Below, piece by piece: positions 44,933-56,049 of a stretch of 64,000 nt of DNA. The translations under genes were made by a program, and so were the position numbers. The DNA comes from Apoda limacodes. Taxonomy: Eukaryota > Arthropoda > Insecta > Lepidoptera > Limacodidae. The number at the start of each line of letters is the position of its first letter. Position 1 is the stretch's first letter. The notes beneath the pieces were generated by a model, which worked only from the letters and a program-made list of their open reading frames with translations, made no database searches and was not told where the DNA came from. The stretch is taken from NCBI GenBank assembly GCA_946406115.1, contig OX291544.1, positions 27,979,521-28,043,520 on the forward strand, given 5' to 3'.

Positions 44933-45332
44933 CTGAAATTTTTTAGTAAATATATGTAATACAAACCGATATCTTACATCAATCGAGTATGGCTTAGTTA
45001 TAATTTAGTTTATTAAATAGAAATAAAAAGTAATAAAGATGATAATTAAAATAAAATAAACACACACATCACAGATTGCTCTGACCCCAAACCAAGAGAC
45101 ACTATTGAAAGCGTAGGTACAGAGATAATAAAGGCACATTCCAAAATATAACCATGTCCAAGCCTGTGTTTAAACTTTAGACTCGAGGGTCGATTTTGTC
45201 TTAAATTTTATAGCAAACGCTACTCCAACAGCTGGTTAACAAAGAAAATGATAAATACTCAGATATTGAATACATAGATATTTACCAACTCGAAGTTAAT
45301 CTTACTATTGACTATAAAAATCTGACAAGAGA

Positions 45333-45878
45333 TAAAAAATCGGCCAAGTTAGAGTCGGACTCGCGCACGAAGGGTTCCGTACCATTATCTATAAAAATGG
45401 CAAAAAAATCACGGTTGTTTTATTGGAGCCCCCCTTAAATATTTGTTTTATTTTAATTTAATTATTAATTTTTAAAGTGAATATATAACTAAATATTCTG
45501 TGCATATTTTAACCCCTCGCACGCGCAAGGTCCCATTACGGGGTTTAGGCGTATGAAGCACCTCATTTACTAAATAACCGGAAGTGCGAAGCGTCTACCT
45601 GCTGCCGATATCAATATCGAGCAAAATCAAGCAAAAAAAATATTATAATCATTATTAAAATTAATAATTATAAATTGTTGTATGGGAGCCCCCTTAAATA
45701 TATATTTTATTCTATTTTCTATTATTTGTTGTTGGCAACAGAAATACATCTTCTGTGAAAATTTCAATGGCTAACTATCACGGTTCATGAGATACAGCCT
45801 GGTGACAGACGGACGGACGGACAGCGGAGCCTTAGTAATAGGGTTCCTAATTACCCTTCGGGTACGGAACTCTAAAAA
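45333..45878 (+). repeat. MITE/SINE-like repeat ('cggccaagt' family), copy 2, long form
   Basis: Begins aaaaaatcggccaagttaga and ends ggtacggaactctaaaaa. Compared with the copy at 32380 it has about 280 extra bases in the middle, including 'aacccctcgcacgcgcaagg', which also occur in the copy at 52931. It lies in intron 4 of gene B. Confidence 0.78.
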
Positions 45879-46326
45879 TGACCATAATAAGGGTTGAAGG
45901 AAGTGAAATTGATTAGATTATTGTGTATTTACCACTGGCCCTTAATTAATCAGCATTCTTTTTAAAAAATCAGTCACCGTTTTGCAACAGTACTTTTGGG
46001 TTTTTTACAATGTTCGGCATAGGACAAAATCATTCAACCCATTATGTTTGTAAACTAACACACAATGCACGAGAAGCAGTTCCTAGTGTTTCCAGGATTT
46101 AAATAACAGTTTTTAACTTATTGGGAAACTCCTGTTCCGTTAAGGAATTCGGTATAAAAAGTAAGTATAGGTATATAAAAACAATCTCATATACAAACAA
46201 ATGCAATATTTTGTAAAAAAATCTAGTCAATCCATTGACTGATAATTGAGTTTTGTGGATTGTGATTATATATCCCGAAGCTGAATTTTTATATATAAAA
46301 GTCATATTAAACGTAATGATACAAAC

Positions 46327-46464
46327 CAAGATAGAAAATACTGCCGTTGGTTGCGAAGCAGAATGCAATTGACCCAGCAATTTTGCTGACTGTAGCAATT
46401 ATTCCAAGTAGAGAATCGTCCCATTGCCACATTTTGCTAAATAGCGTCACAGAACCAATGGTGC
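46327..46464 (-). CDS. SLC46-like transporter gene B, exon 4
   Basis: On the minus strand CTTTATTCAAG precedes 138 bases encoding TIGSVTLFSKMWQWDDSLLG, IIATVSKIAGSIAFCFAT and NGSIFYL, ending G|GTTTGT. The first two bases complete the Gly begun in exon 3 (HTIG|TIGS), and the last base begins the Ala shared with exon 5. It carries the second half of TM8, the loop 'W.DDSLLG' and TM9 with the conserved 'SKIAGS' run. An unrelated longer frame (46099-46398) overlaps on the same strand in another frame and is chance. Confidence 0.94.
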
Positions 46465-47329
46465 CTTGAATAAAGTAAGGGAATGAAATAAGTTTTAATC
46501 GACATACCTAAGTAGGTGTACAATGAAATTTAATAATAATAATAAATAAATATAAATATTCCTTGACACAGTGCCAGCTGTTCCCAAACTAAGCGAAGCT
46601 TGTACCTATATTACAGATACAAATACCCATATACTTATCTTTGGAAATACATACATATTAGGTATATGTAGAAAACACCTAGACTCAATACCACAAACAC
46701 AAATGTTCATCACATAAATGTTTGTCCTGTGCATTACAACTACAATAATTCAATACTCAAGATTAACAATAAATTAAGCAAATAATCAAAGTAGGTATGA
46801 CTAGCAAGTGTAGGTATGACCTGTCTAAAACTTTTGGATATGAAATAGGTACAACAACCTCTATGGATGATGGTTAGCATATATATTTTTCTGGAAAAGG
46901 CAACTTCCTACGCGCACATGGGAAATAAAGTCAAAGGCTTTAGAATTCAGTTTTTCCAAGTTTAGGCAATAAATAATAACTTACTTTTGGTGAAGAAATG
47001 AAATCTTATTACAATAACTAGAATCAGCCAAAAAACTGTCTTCATAAACTATACATATGTTTGTTTTGCCCTTTATTCTGTAAGGCATGCACTTTAAAAT
47101 AAAAAGTTATTTGTCCATATACACTGCGTTTAAGACCACCTGACTTACTAAAATCAAAAGTTGGAAAATAATATGTTAATTATCAAATATTAGATTTATT
47201 TTCAAATAACGTATATTATAATATTTGAGAAAAATTAACCACTTATGGTTAAAATGCCTATAATACTCTTAACCCTAAACCATTTTTTCGTCAAAATTTT
47301 TTTATTAAATATATAATATTTAATAATAT
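46465..47329 (-). other. intron 3 of gene B, SINE-like repeat at 46540-46745
   Basis: The repeat has 'gtagaaaacacctagactcaa', an arrangement known from lepidopteran SINE ends and also seen at about 35700. The rest is AT-rich without recognised genes. Confidence 0.5.
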
Positions 47330-48520
47330 TTAATTTTGGGTTGAGATCCGGGCTTTGAGGTGGCCACACCATGTTTTTTAATGCTCCTTTTACCTCGTTG
47401 TTTTCTAAATTACCCCTGCATAATTTTGATCTGTGTTTTGATTATTATCCTGTTGGAAAATGAATTCATTTTCAATTAATCGTATTTCGGAAGAAACTTG
47501 AAGACGTTGAAGTTTTCATGACTCCGTCGATTTGTAACAAACCATGGCCCGAGAAGCAACCCCAAACCATAACGGAACCACCACCATGCTTAACTGTTGG
47601 CACCACACAGTCTGGCAACATTTTTTCCACGACGCTACGTCACACATATTTTTTTGTTTTTATCTAAATATTTCAAAAATCGAGTCGTTTGACCAAAGAA
47701 CTTTATTAAAATCTACTTCAGTCCTATCTTTTTTTTTATACCACTAAGGTGGCAAGCAAGCTTACGGCTCGCCTGATGGTAAGCGGTTACCGTAGCCTAT
47801 GGACGCTTGTAACACCAGAAGTGTCACTTACACGTTGCCGACACTTTAAAAATCTAATATTTTCTTTCTCGAAGGACCCCATATTGTAGTCCTTTGATAA
47901 AATTTTGGCAGGGAGCTTCTTCCACAACCCAAGCGTTCGCAGAAAGAAAGTTTCTCTAACACCGCACTGTAAGCGGCGATTTTGGATCTAAAGTGTACGA
48001 ATTTTGAATAATTCCTTAACATAACCCATTGTACAAGCGGTAGAACACACAGGAAGGCAAAATTTCTCCTCAGAGTTAAGACAATCTCGATGGGCTAGGG
48101 CCCATTGCATCCGTTTCTTTTTGTTTTGTGGCCTTAATAGAGAATTTCGGATGGCAACATGACCAAACAACTTAGCGCCTCTCAATCGTCTTTTCACTGT
48201 AGTCGGTGAGACATGTTCAGATCGGGATTTGTTCACTCCAACGCAGATTTCTGGGGCTGTTAGGAATATATTCCGCTTGCTGGTTATGACGATGAAATTA
48301 TCCTCACTAGAAGTGGTAGATCTTGGCCTTACTAAGCGTGGACGATCTCGATTACTGCCAGTCTCCTTGTTTCAAGTTTTTGTGCTATGATCACAAGTCT
48401 TCAACGTTCAGATTTGCTCTAGTTATGTAAAACAATGATGGCAGATCGCATTTCACTACTAATTTCGCGCACTTTTTCCATTTTCAAGACGTCTTGACTG
48501 TAGAAACCGCAATTTTCGAC
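47330..48520 (-). mobile_element. Tc1-like DNA transposon relic, gene B copy, interrupted by a LINE
   Basis: The minus strand gives the N-terminal helix-turn-helix (SPTTVKRRLRGAKLFGHVA), the central part with the NHHGGGSVMVWG-like text at about 47580, and the C-terminal FIFQQDNN plus MVWPPQSPDLNP at about 47345-47372. The last is the 'WPxQSPDLNP' motif of Tc1/mariner catalytic domains. Many frameshifts. A LINE tail splits it at 47729-48081. The homologous copy at 8335-8990 lacks both the LINE and the C-terminal part. Confidence 0.85.
47729..48081 (-). mobile_element. LINE 3' fragment inserted in the Tc1 relic
   Basis: A T-run (poly-A of the minus strand) is followed by the reversed family end 'cgcctgatggtaagcggtta' and about 350 bp of C-terminal code. 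It ends where the Tc1 sequence resumes at about 48082. The empty site is seen at about 8600 in copy A, so this insertion is younger than the duplication. Confidence 0.88.
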
Positions 48521-48837
48521 TAACAAAGATTGTTATCTTTCCATAAAAATTCAAGCATTAAATAACCATTGTTATATTTTATAAAGCTTAAATAATCCTT
48601 AATGATGGCTAATTCGAAACAAAAGCAAAATGATGAATAATAAACAGGCACAACAGATATTACAATGACTCCACCACCTGGCTCGGCACTTTTTGTTTTA
48701 CTGAAATAATACACATTTATCATGTGATAACTGACAGGTATATAAAAAAAACTATTTAAATTTTCCTTGGCAACAAAACAGTGTGCAACAATATGGCGCA
48801 TAAAAAAATCTACTAGAAACAAAGTTTAAATATGTGT

Positions 48838-49005
48838 TTTTTTTATACCACTAAGATGGCAAACAAGCACACGATCCGCCTGATGGTAAGCGGTCACCGT
48901 GGCCTTTGGACGCTTGTAACACCACCGGGGATCACTCGCGCGTTGCCGACCCTTCAGAAATCCAATAACTTCTTTCTTGAAGAACCCCATACTATAGTTT
49001 TTGTA
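48838..49005 (-). mobile_element. short LINE 3' fragment
   Basis: Starts with a T-run and 'taccactaagatggcaaaca', contains 'ggtaagcggtcaccgtggcc', ends near 'cttgaagaaccccatactat'. It is absent from the matching place in copy A (about 9270), so it postdates the duplication. Confidence 0.85.
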
Positions 49006-49063
49006 TTGTAGGTTTTTGGTATCGAATGAAAGGAGATAAAAACATCATAAATAAACGATTTAC

Positions 49064-49502
49064 AAGATAAGTAAATCTATATCAATACTAATATTATGAA
49101 GCGGAAAGGTTTGTATGTTACTTACATGTTGGTATTGAATAGGCTCCGAAACTACTGGACCGATTTGAAAAATTCTTTTACCATTAGAAGCCGGCATTAT
49201 CCCTGATAAACATAGGCTACTTTTTCCCGCGGGGAAATGCTTCATTCTTACGGGAAAACGGGTAATAGGACGGGCAACGGGGTAGTAAGAATTGTCCTTC
49301 CGTACTTATCTTTTTCACATAACTTCTAAACGGCTTGACAGAATGGGTTGGGTATTTCGATGGTTTCACAGACATGAATGTATAATGCCATTAAGGAGGA
49401 AATATTTCTAAGTTTGTTTTTTTCTATAACCGAGGAGGTGCCGTAAGAACCTACGCCGATAACGAAATTTAGCGCGGGCGAAGCTGCTGGCAGAAGCTAG
49501 TG
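49064..49502 (-). repeat. RTE/SINE-like repeat, private to copy B
   Basis: Reversed orientation: it ends on the plus strand with 'gcgcgggcgaagctgctggc' and 'agaagctagtg', and contains 'aggctccgaaactactggac'. Related copies: 57420-57885 and a part at 42660-42830. Not present at 9345 in copy A. Confidence 0.7.
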
Positions 49503-49689
49503 TAGTACATTCATAGAATCAATTTTATTTTATTTGTAAACTCGAAGTTTTGCTCGGAATTTCTCTTCATTAATTAAACTAGTTACATAGAATTTAGAAT
49601 ATTGTGACGTTATCTGTTCTGGGCAATGTTTTATAATATGAAGTCACGACATCTGATAGACATGTTGTCGATCAATCAATTTAGTGCGA

Positions 49690-49815
49690 CTTAGAAATAT
49701 TAGCACACCATACCGAGTAATACGGAGCATTTTGAAGAAATGACTTATAATTTGGTCTATTACCTACGGCAATGCGCTGCCGAGCAATCGTTAGTCGAAC
49801 GATTTCCCGTATAAC
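49690..49815. repeat. short interspersed repeat shared with 43920-44045
   Basis: Shared landmarks are 'acggagcattt' and 'ctacggcaatgcgctgccga', in the same order and spacing. Both copies lie in introns of gene B. Class unknown. Confidence 0.5.
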
Positions 49816-49967
49816 CGCTCCTTAAGCGTTATAAAATTAGATTATTTGTGATAAAATTTCTAGGTCCAATGCTTAATTTGGTCCAATAGTCCAATCCTAG
49901 GTGATAATTTAGGTAAAATGTAACTTGAAATTTCTCAAAAAATATCATATGTGTTATACAAACCAAC

Positions 49968-50069
49968 CTATAGTGTGTATTATCGAGTAATAAGACTGAT
50001 ATATGCTGTAGTTTACTTCATCCCAGTTATATCTGTATCTTGTTGACATATACATGACTGTTAATTCAC
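49968..50069 (-). CDS. SLC46-like transporter gene B, exon 3
   Basis: On the minus strand an unusually long T-run plus CAG is the acceptor, followed by 102 bases that encode ELTVMYMSTRYRYNWDE and VNYSIYQSYYSIIHTI, then G|GTTGG. The 'GE' with exon 2 and 'YNWDEV' are strong SLC46 marks, where related proteins have 'GE...YLFTR..FNWDEV'. It is identical in protein to exon 3 of gene A. It sits 12.6 kb from exon 2 and 3.5 kb from exon 4. Confidence 0.94.
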
Positions 50070-50813
50070 CTGAAAAAAAAAAAAAAAAAAAATTATTTTG
50101 TGCTACAGCAGTTTAAAACATGAATGCAATAATACTACATATCCACAGAGCAATGCGGCCGCTTATTCGCGTCAAGCTGGATGACGATGCCGTGTTGCTC
50201 TTTACGCGGATATCAGTCAGCGATATGTCAATAGTTGACCGTACTCGGATGTTTCTACAGCAATCCAATTAGTGCTACTACTACCTGTTCGAAGGTGACT
50301 GCTTGCAGAAACCATCTGAATAATTTTATACCTGATCTCGCTTTTGCCATACCTACAAAGTGTATTCCGTGTTCATTATAAATCTTAAATCGAGTTTGAC
50401 AACTTCTAGGCTTCTAAACATGCCGGTTTAACTAACACCTCGCTAGGTTAAATAAAGGACAGAGGAGTATAATCAGCCTCTAGAAAAGGCTTATACGTTA
50501 GCCTTTAATACAGCCAACTGATGGATAATATAGAAGGTCAATAGAGAAACCTGTGCTGATTAAATATTATTAAGTTATGAGTTTTTTATTAATTTTTTTT
50601 TTTAAAAAATTTTAGCATTGGCTTTTTTCAGCATTGGCTATCACCTTAGAACTACGCAGCAATAAATTAGTTTCCTGTAAGAAGATATCTGTGAAATCAT
50701 TACTTTATAGACAGCCCTTAAGTCTACAAGTAACGGTAATAAATTACTTTTTCAAGTTTCATTCAAGATTACTATTATTGTAATAAAAAACTTTTATTCT
50801 CACAATAAGTACA
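50070..50813 (-). other. intron 2 of gene B, duplicated non-coding DNA
   Basis: Includes a pure A-run at 50075-50092 (the acceptor tract of exon 3), the conserved block 50147-50280 and further matches to 10190-10900. No gene seen. Confidence 0.55.
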
Positions 50814-51224
50814 TCAAACACCAATCATAGATGTTAATCCTTTCCTGCACATTTTTCTAAAATAAGGAATAACACATTTTGTACCCAAACAGTTGAATAA
50901 AAATATAAACAAATGGACACAAGTGACGCCCCGCCGTAAGTTTGACCAAAAAAGCAAGTAAACTGGCTGCTGTAGGACCTGAACTGCATTGAGGTGCCGA
51001 TTTCTCAAAATAGTGCTGGCAATATATCGGTCTTTTCTAGCTGTAGTGCATCTGGGACGGCCATTACATGGTCTTCTGAGATGGTTTCCGGTTTCTTCGT
51101 ACCTTTGTTTCACCCCGAAGAACGTTCTTAATGTCACACCCACCATTCTTGCAGTACGACGCATACTGATGCCTAGATCTAGATTTGCCATAATTCTTGC
51201 ACATTCTTCAGGTGAAAGAGGCAT
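50814..51224 (-). mobile_element. Tc1/mariner-like transposase N-terminal fragment
   Basis: The frame opens MPLSPEECARIMANLDLGIS and MRRTARMVGVTLRTFFGV, then YEETGNHLRRPCNGRPRCTT and RDRYIASTILRNRHLNAV: two helix-turn-helix units with the 'GRPR' hook that bind the element ends. After about 90 residues the sequence turns into an unrelated tail with no catalytic DDE/D residues, so it is an internally deleted copy. Copy A retains only the 3' 120 bp of it (about 10780-10905). Confidence 0.85.
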
Positions 51225-51515
51225 GATAATTAATGTTAGCGTGCTGAAGATACCTTGGCTTATGAATTAAATATAAATGATCAAAAAACAAATGCGAAAA
51301 CAAAAGCAGAAAGCTAAAAGTAAAAAATTTCAGCATTTGAAAAGGGAGCGTTATTCTTTTTTGTTTATTTCTTCAGCCATTATTTAATAGGAGGTTGTCA
51401 AAAAGGAGTTTTTATGCAACAAAACTAAATTTTATACATAATGCTTTTTTATTTCAAGTTTCTAATTTAAATAGTACAGAAGTTATCGTCACGTTTATAA
51501 GTTTTATACCTTCTT
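51225..51515. other. AT-rich spacer, nothing recognised
   Basis: Between the Tc1/mariner fragment and the gypsy relic. No open frame of note. Confidence 0.4.
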
Positions 51516-52860
51516 TTGCAGGCCAGTGTAACATTGAAAAATAAATTATTGTCAGTATATGAAGAGTCGGAAACCAGAAAAGTTAAGAAATTTATGAATG
51601 ATATGGATCTGGATGATCAGAATCCGTCACAACTCTTGCAGCGTATACAAAACCTAGCTGGTAACAAAATAACTGAAGAAACACTTACAGAACTATGGCA
51701 AGGATGATTGCCCACAGCCGTGTAAGAGGTACTAGCATCAACAGAATTCAAGGATCTGGAAAAAATGGCGGACATAGCAGGTAAAGTCTAGGAATTTGTG
51801 AAACCCACGCATAAAGCTTAGATAGCACAGTAAATACAGTGTCCCGTCAGCACACAAGCGTCTGACCTAGCTTTAATTCTAGCAGAAATGGCCAAGCTGA
51901 GCTTGAGAATAGCAAAGATAGACATTTCGTGAGAATAATTTTTTAGTCGAATTAGCAAGTCGCTGACTCATTGACCAAGAAACTAGATTACAAGTAGCAG
52001 CTAATATTGTTATATAGAATAGATCTTTGATAAGTACAGTATCCGCAGACTATTCCTATTATGATTTACTTAGCCGGTTTCCTGATATAACCAAATCAGT
52101 ATGCTTTAAGAAACCGTCAGCAAAACAAATTTCGCTAATGACCTTCAAAGATTTTGTAAGAGTGGTATCGCAAACTTTAAAAACAGGGAAATGGCAGCTA
52201 TTGGGATATTTTTCAAATAATTAAATGTGGTACAGAAAAAGTATGGTACTTATGACAGAAAGCAGTTTACGACCTAATCGATACAGCATTTTAGGTACAT
52301 GATAAAAGGTCGAGAATTCATAGTATATACCATCCACAAGCCATTGATATACGGTTTAGTAAATAAAAATACCGAAAAAGTTACTTCTGGGCTAATAAGT
52401 AAACTCATGTTTATAGGCAAATTACTAGGTGAAGTAGAAGACTAGCTTAAACTTACCAGCAGAGGCATTAAGTAGGATTGAAACAATGTCCTACAACAAT
52501 ATATCACAAGATGCTCGTTAAACTGCAGAAGGACGACAAGGAGCTAGCTGAATTACAAAATTCCACTAACAAAGTGGTTGGGTTAAAAAAGATCTTAACA
52601 CCAGGTCTAGACCATACCTACCGCAGGATTTAAAAAAACAAATCATTTTAACTCGCCCACAGTATAAGTCATGCAAATATAAGGGCTACACGTAAACAAG
52701 TCAGTAATAGATACTTTTAACCACGCATGAATACGGAAATAAGGAAATGGACTTAAACCTGTTATCCGTGCCAAAAAAGTAAAGTATACAGGCATAATAA
52801 GTGGCTACTAGGAAAGTTTCCACGGTGTACTAGGATACACATTGAACTAATTATGAGCAG
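51516..52860 (+). pseudogene. Ty3/gypsy relic: gag, RT lead, RNase H and integrase traces
   Basis: Gag: ESETRKVKKFMNDMDLDD followed by PSQLLQRIQNLAGNKI and TLTELWQG, the 'PSQLL...LAG...LWL.RLP' pattern. Later text: ISTVSADYSYYDLLSRFPDI before the RT. RNase H: FRYMIKGREFIVYTIHKPL at about 52290, where TDHKPL has become TIHKPL. Integrase lead: RPYLPQDLKKQIILTRP at about 52610. Most of protease and RT is gone. All parts carry stops. Confidence 0.75.
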
Positions 52861-52930
52861 TATGAAAAAAAAATGGATTTACAGAGCTTTAAGGCATGTT
52901 GGCACAATTTTTCTTTTAAATCAAATATAC

Positions 52931-53220
52931 AAAAAATCGGCCAAGTGCGAGTCCGACTCGCGCACGAAGGGTTCCGTTCCATTATCTATTATCTATAAAA
53001 ATGGCAAAAAAATCACGTTTGTTTTATGGGGGGCTCCCTTAAACATTTGTTTTATTTTAATTTAATTTTTGATTTTTAAAGTGACTATATAAATATTATG
53101 CGCATATTTTAACCCCTCGCACGCGCAAGGTCCCATTACGGGGTTTAGGCGTATGAGACACCTCATTACCTAAATAACCGGACGAGCGAAGCGTCTACCA
53201 GTTGCCGATATTAATACGTT
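52931..53220 (+). repeat. MITE/SINE-like repeat ('cggccaagt' family), copy 3, left part
   Basis: Begins aaaaaatcggccaagtgcga and contains 'aacccctcgcacgcgcaagg'. It is broken at acgtt (53216-53220) by the LINE 53221-55048 and resumes at 55049-55111 with 'gtatgggagccccttaaagg', ending ggtacggaaccctaaaaa. Confidence 0.85.
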
Positions 53221-55048
53221 AGGGGAACTTCTGCCAGTCGTCGTTACCACCACTGCGAAAGACCGATGGTGACTTGGCCCACAGTGCAAAAGAGAAAGCC
53301 GATCTATTGGGCAGTCTCTTTGCCTCTAACTCGAATGTGAACGACGAAGGCGCTGTACCACCTACTTTACCGTGGTGCGGTAAGACGATGCCGGAAATCT
53401 CTATAACACAGTGCGAGGTCCGGCGGGCGTTGCTTTCCCTAGACGTTCAGAAGTCGAGTGGGCCAGACGGCATACCAGCAGTGGTGCTTAAGCAGTGTGC
53501 TCCTGAGTTATGTCCTGTACTCACGCGCCTCTTCACGCTTTCCTACCACACTAGGCAATTTCCGTCTTCATTGAAGACTGCGAATGTGCACCCGGTGCCC
53601 AAAAATGGCGATAGATCAGATCCATCGAATTACAGGCCAATCGCTATAACCTCTCTCCTCTCCAAGGTGATGGAGCGTGTGATCAACACACAGCTTTTGA
53701 GATACCTAGAAAAACACAACCTGATCAGTGACCGTCAATATGGCTTCCGCCACGGTCGCTCAACTGGTGACCTTCTAGTGTATCTCACACACCGATGGGC
53801 ACTAGCCATTGAGAGTCAGGGGGAGGCATTGGCATGTAGCCTAGACATAGCGAAGGCGTTCGATCGGGTCTGGCACCGGGGTCTTCTATCGAAGTTGCCA
53901 TCTTACGGAGTGCCCGAGGGTTTGTGCAAATGGGTGGCTAGCTTTTTGTCCGGCAGACGCATACGAGCCGTGGTTGACGGTAGTTGCTCTGATAGCATGG
54001 ACATTAATGCTGGTGTCCCGCAAGGGTCTGGCTGTCTCCTACGCTGTTTCTACTGCACATCAATGATATGTTGGACATCAACAACATACATTGCTATGCA
54101 GATGACAGTACTGGAGACGCTTATTACACGGGCCGTGCAAGCATCCCTGGTTCTGTTGTGGAGGAAAAGCGTGAAGAACTTGTGTCTCAAATCGAGATCG
54201 GTCTGTCCAAGGTCTCTGACTGGGGGCGGGAAAACTTGGTCCGATTCAACCCTTCAAAGACACAAGTCTGCGCGTTCACCGCTAAGAAAACCCCATTCAC
54301 TGTAGTCCCACAATTCCAGAACACTCCCCTCTCCATCTCCAAGAGCATTGGGATCCTTGGCGTTGACATCTCCAGCGATGTTCAGTTCCGAGATCATTTA
54401 CTAGACAAAGTAAAGCTGGCGTCCAAAAAACTTGGTGCACTCAACAGAGCGAAGCAGTACTTCACGTCGGGGCAAAGGTTGCTACTTTACAAGTTGCAAG
54501 TCCGGCCCCATATGGAGTACTGCTGCCATCTCTGGGCGGGTGCACCCGGATACCAGCTTGGCCCTTTTGACTCGGTTCAACGACGGGCTGTGAGAATTGT
54601 CGACGATCCCAAACTCACTTGCGGTATCGAGCCCTTAAGTCTGAGGAGAGACTTTGCCTCCCTGTGTGTGTTCTACCGCTTGTACAATGGATTGTGTTCT
54701 GAGGAAGTGTTCGAAATGATGCCCACGGCTACTTTCTACCATCGCACCGCTCGCCATCGACAGGGAATTCATTCTCACACTTTGGAACCGAAATGGTCGC
54801 GTACAGTGCGGTTTCAGAAAAACTTCCTCCCGCGAACGCTTGGGTTGTGGAATGAGCTCCCAAGGTTTTCTCTAAGAACTACAGTATGGGGTTCTTCAAA
54901 AAAGAAGTTATTAGATTTCTGAAGGGTCGGCAACGCGCGAGTGATGCCCCTGGTGTTGCAAGCGTCCATAGGCTACGGTGACCGCTTACCATCAGGCGGA
55001 CCGTAGGCTTGTTTGCCACCGTAGTGGTATAAAAAAAAAAAAAAAAAA
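53221..55048 (+). mobile_element. 5'-truncated LINE nested in a MITE-like repeat
   Basis: The element starts inside ORF2 (53221), covers the whole RT and ends in poly-A (55032-55048). A five-base direct repeat, acgtt, is found at 53216-53220 and 55049-55053 and is a candidate target-site duplication. Being 5'-truncated and only lightly damaged it looks young. It is absent from copy A. Confidence 0.92.
53224..54925 (+). pseudogene. LINE reverse transcriptase with two frameshifts
   Basis: From HSAKEKADLLGSLFASNSN the RT runs through SSGPDGIPAVVLKQCAPELC (fingers), NYRPIAITSLLSKVMERV, RQYGFRHGRSTGDLL, SLDIAKAFDRVWHRGL and INAGVPQGS. One base is missing near 54029, shifting to SPTLFLLHINDMLD and HCYADDSTGD, which keeps both catalytic Asp residues. 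The thumb and C-terminal domain follow (VRPHMEYCCHLWAG). A five-base loss near 54860 gives an early end instead of NELPAKVF. It is the most complete RT of the family here and shows what the copy at 37704-40003 has lost. Confidence 0.92.
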
Positions 55049-55112
55049 ACGTTTGTTGTATGGGAGCCCCTTAAAGGTTCCTAATTACCCTTCGGGTACG
55101 GAACCCTAAAAA

Positions 55113-55427
55113 GGGTCGTACGAAGTATTTATAAGCTAGGTAGTCGAGATTTTCTTAGGGATGCCTTTAAAGAAATAAATATTCTATCGGTACCGTGTCG
55201 ATATATCTATGAAAATACTATGTTTGTCCGTAAAAATATTTGCCAATTTCCGGGGAACAGTGATAAGCGCAACTTAAATACTAGAAAATATAAACATAAA
55301 ATTGCTATGGTAAAGTTTAGGCTTACTAAAGTCCACAAATCATTTCTGGGAAGCGGTGTAAAATTTTATAATAAGTTATTTGTAGAAATTCTCAACTAAG
55401 GTGACAAACAGTTTCAATTTTATATTA
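55113..55427 (+). mobile_element. 3' coding fragment of a CR1/Jockey-type LINE, copy B
   Basis: Matches 10918-11210. It reads in parts as ENTMFVRKNICQFPG, RNLNTRKYKHKIAMVKFRLT and SFLGSGVKFYNKLFVEIL, and retains about 40 bases lost in copy A. Frameshifted. The tail is cut by the insertion at 55429. Confidence 0.78.
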
Positions 55428-55428
55428 A

Positions 55429-56040
55429 ACTAGCTTTTGCCAGCGGCTTCGCCCGCCCTAGATTTGGTTATCGGCGTAGGATTCTTACGACAACTCCTCA
55501 ATTATAGAAAAAAAAGTAGAAGGTGTAAATATTTTTAAATAATATGTACCGCCCTTCCCTCTCATGACTACCCGCCAGCCTTGCACATCATAAATGCTCG
55601 CGCACTACTTTATCATTATTTTGTTCGATGTTATTTTAAAACTGCGATATCTCCTCAGATATTCATTAAAATCGAATGATGCAAAAGGTTATTTTGGTTT
55701 AAAATAAATACTTGTGATGAATAACGTATTTATTTGGATAAGGATTAATATCATGTTTATAAAAACACCTTCGCAAATAATGCATTATTTTAAAACCAAA
55801 TTCGGTTAGCATAAAAAAGGTTATCGTGAGCCAACCTTAAAAGATAGACATATGCTATCGCAGCCTTTTTTTAGAACTTTTAAAGGGGAATAATTCTGTC
55901 CTTTATGATTTTTGCAAAACTTTAACCGTTTACGTAGCAGAAGCTCTCAAAAGGAAAAAAGTCCCCCTATTTTGGAACATTTTTCATTGATGCTCCGCTC
56001 CTATTGGTCTTAGCGAGATGAAGATAGTAGATATAGTCTA
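55429..56040 (+). repeat. RTE/SINE-like repeat ('actagcttttgcc' family), private to copy B
   Basis: Begins actagcttttgccagcggct. It matches 36337-36999 and ends near 'agatatagtctatg'. The empty site is at about 11210 in copy A. Confidence 0.75.
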
Positions 56041-56049
56041 TGTAAGAAA

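Noticed and set aside
46099..46398. Minus-strand 99-codon frame overlapping exon 4 of gene B
   Set aside because: It is out of frame with exon 4, which has strong family motifs and exact splice phases.
46975..47060. Minus-strand frame MKTVFWLILVIVIRF that resembles a signal peptide or membrane helix with a GTAAGT donor
   Set aside because: It lies in intron 3 of gene B with no partner exon; hydrophobic runs are common in AT-rich DNA.
47988..48236. Minus-strand 82-codon frame read as one protein
   Set aside because: It is a chance fusion of the Tc1 transposase frame with the inserted LINE tail.
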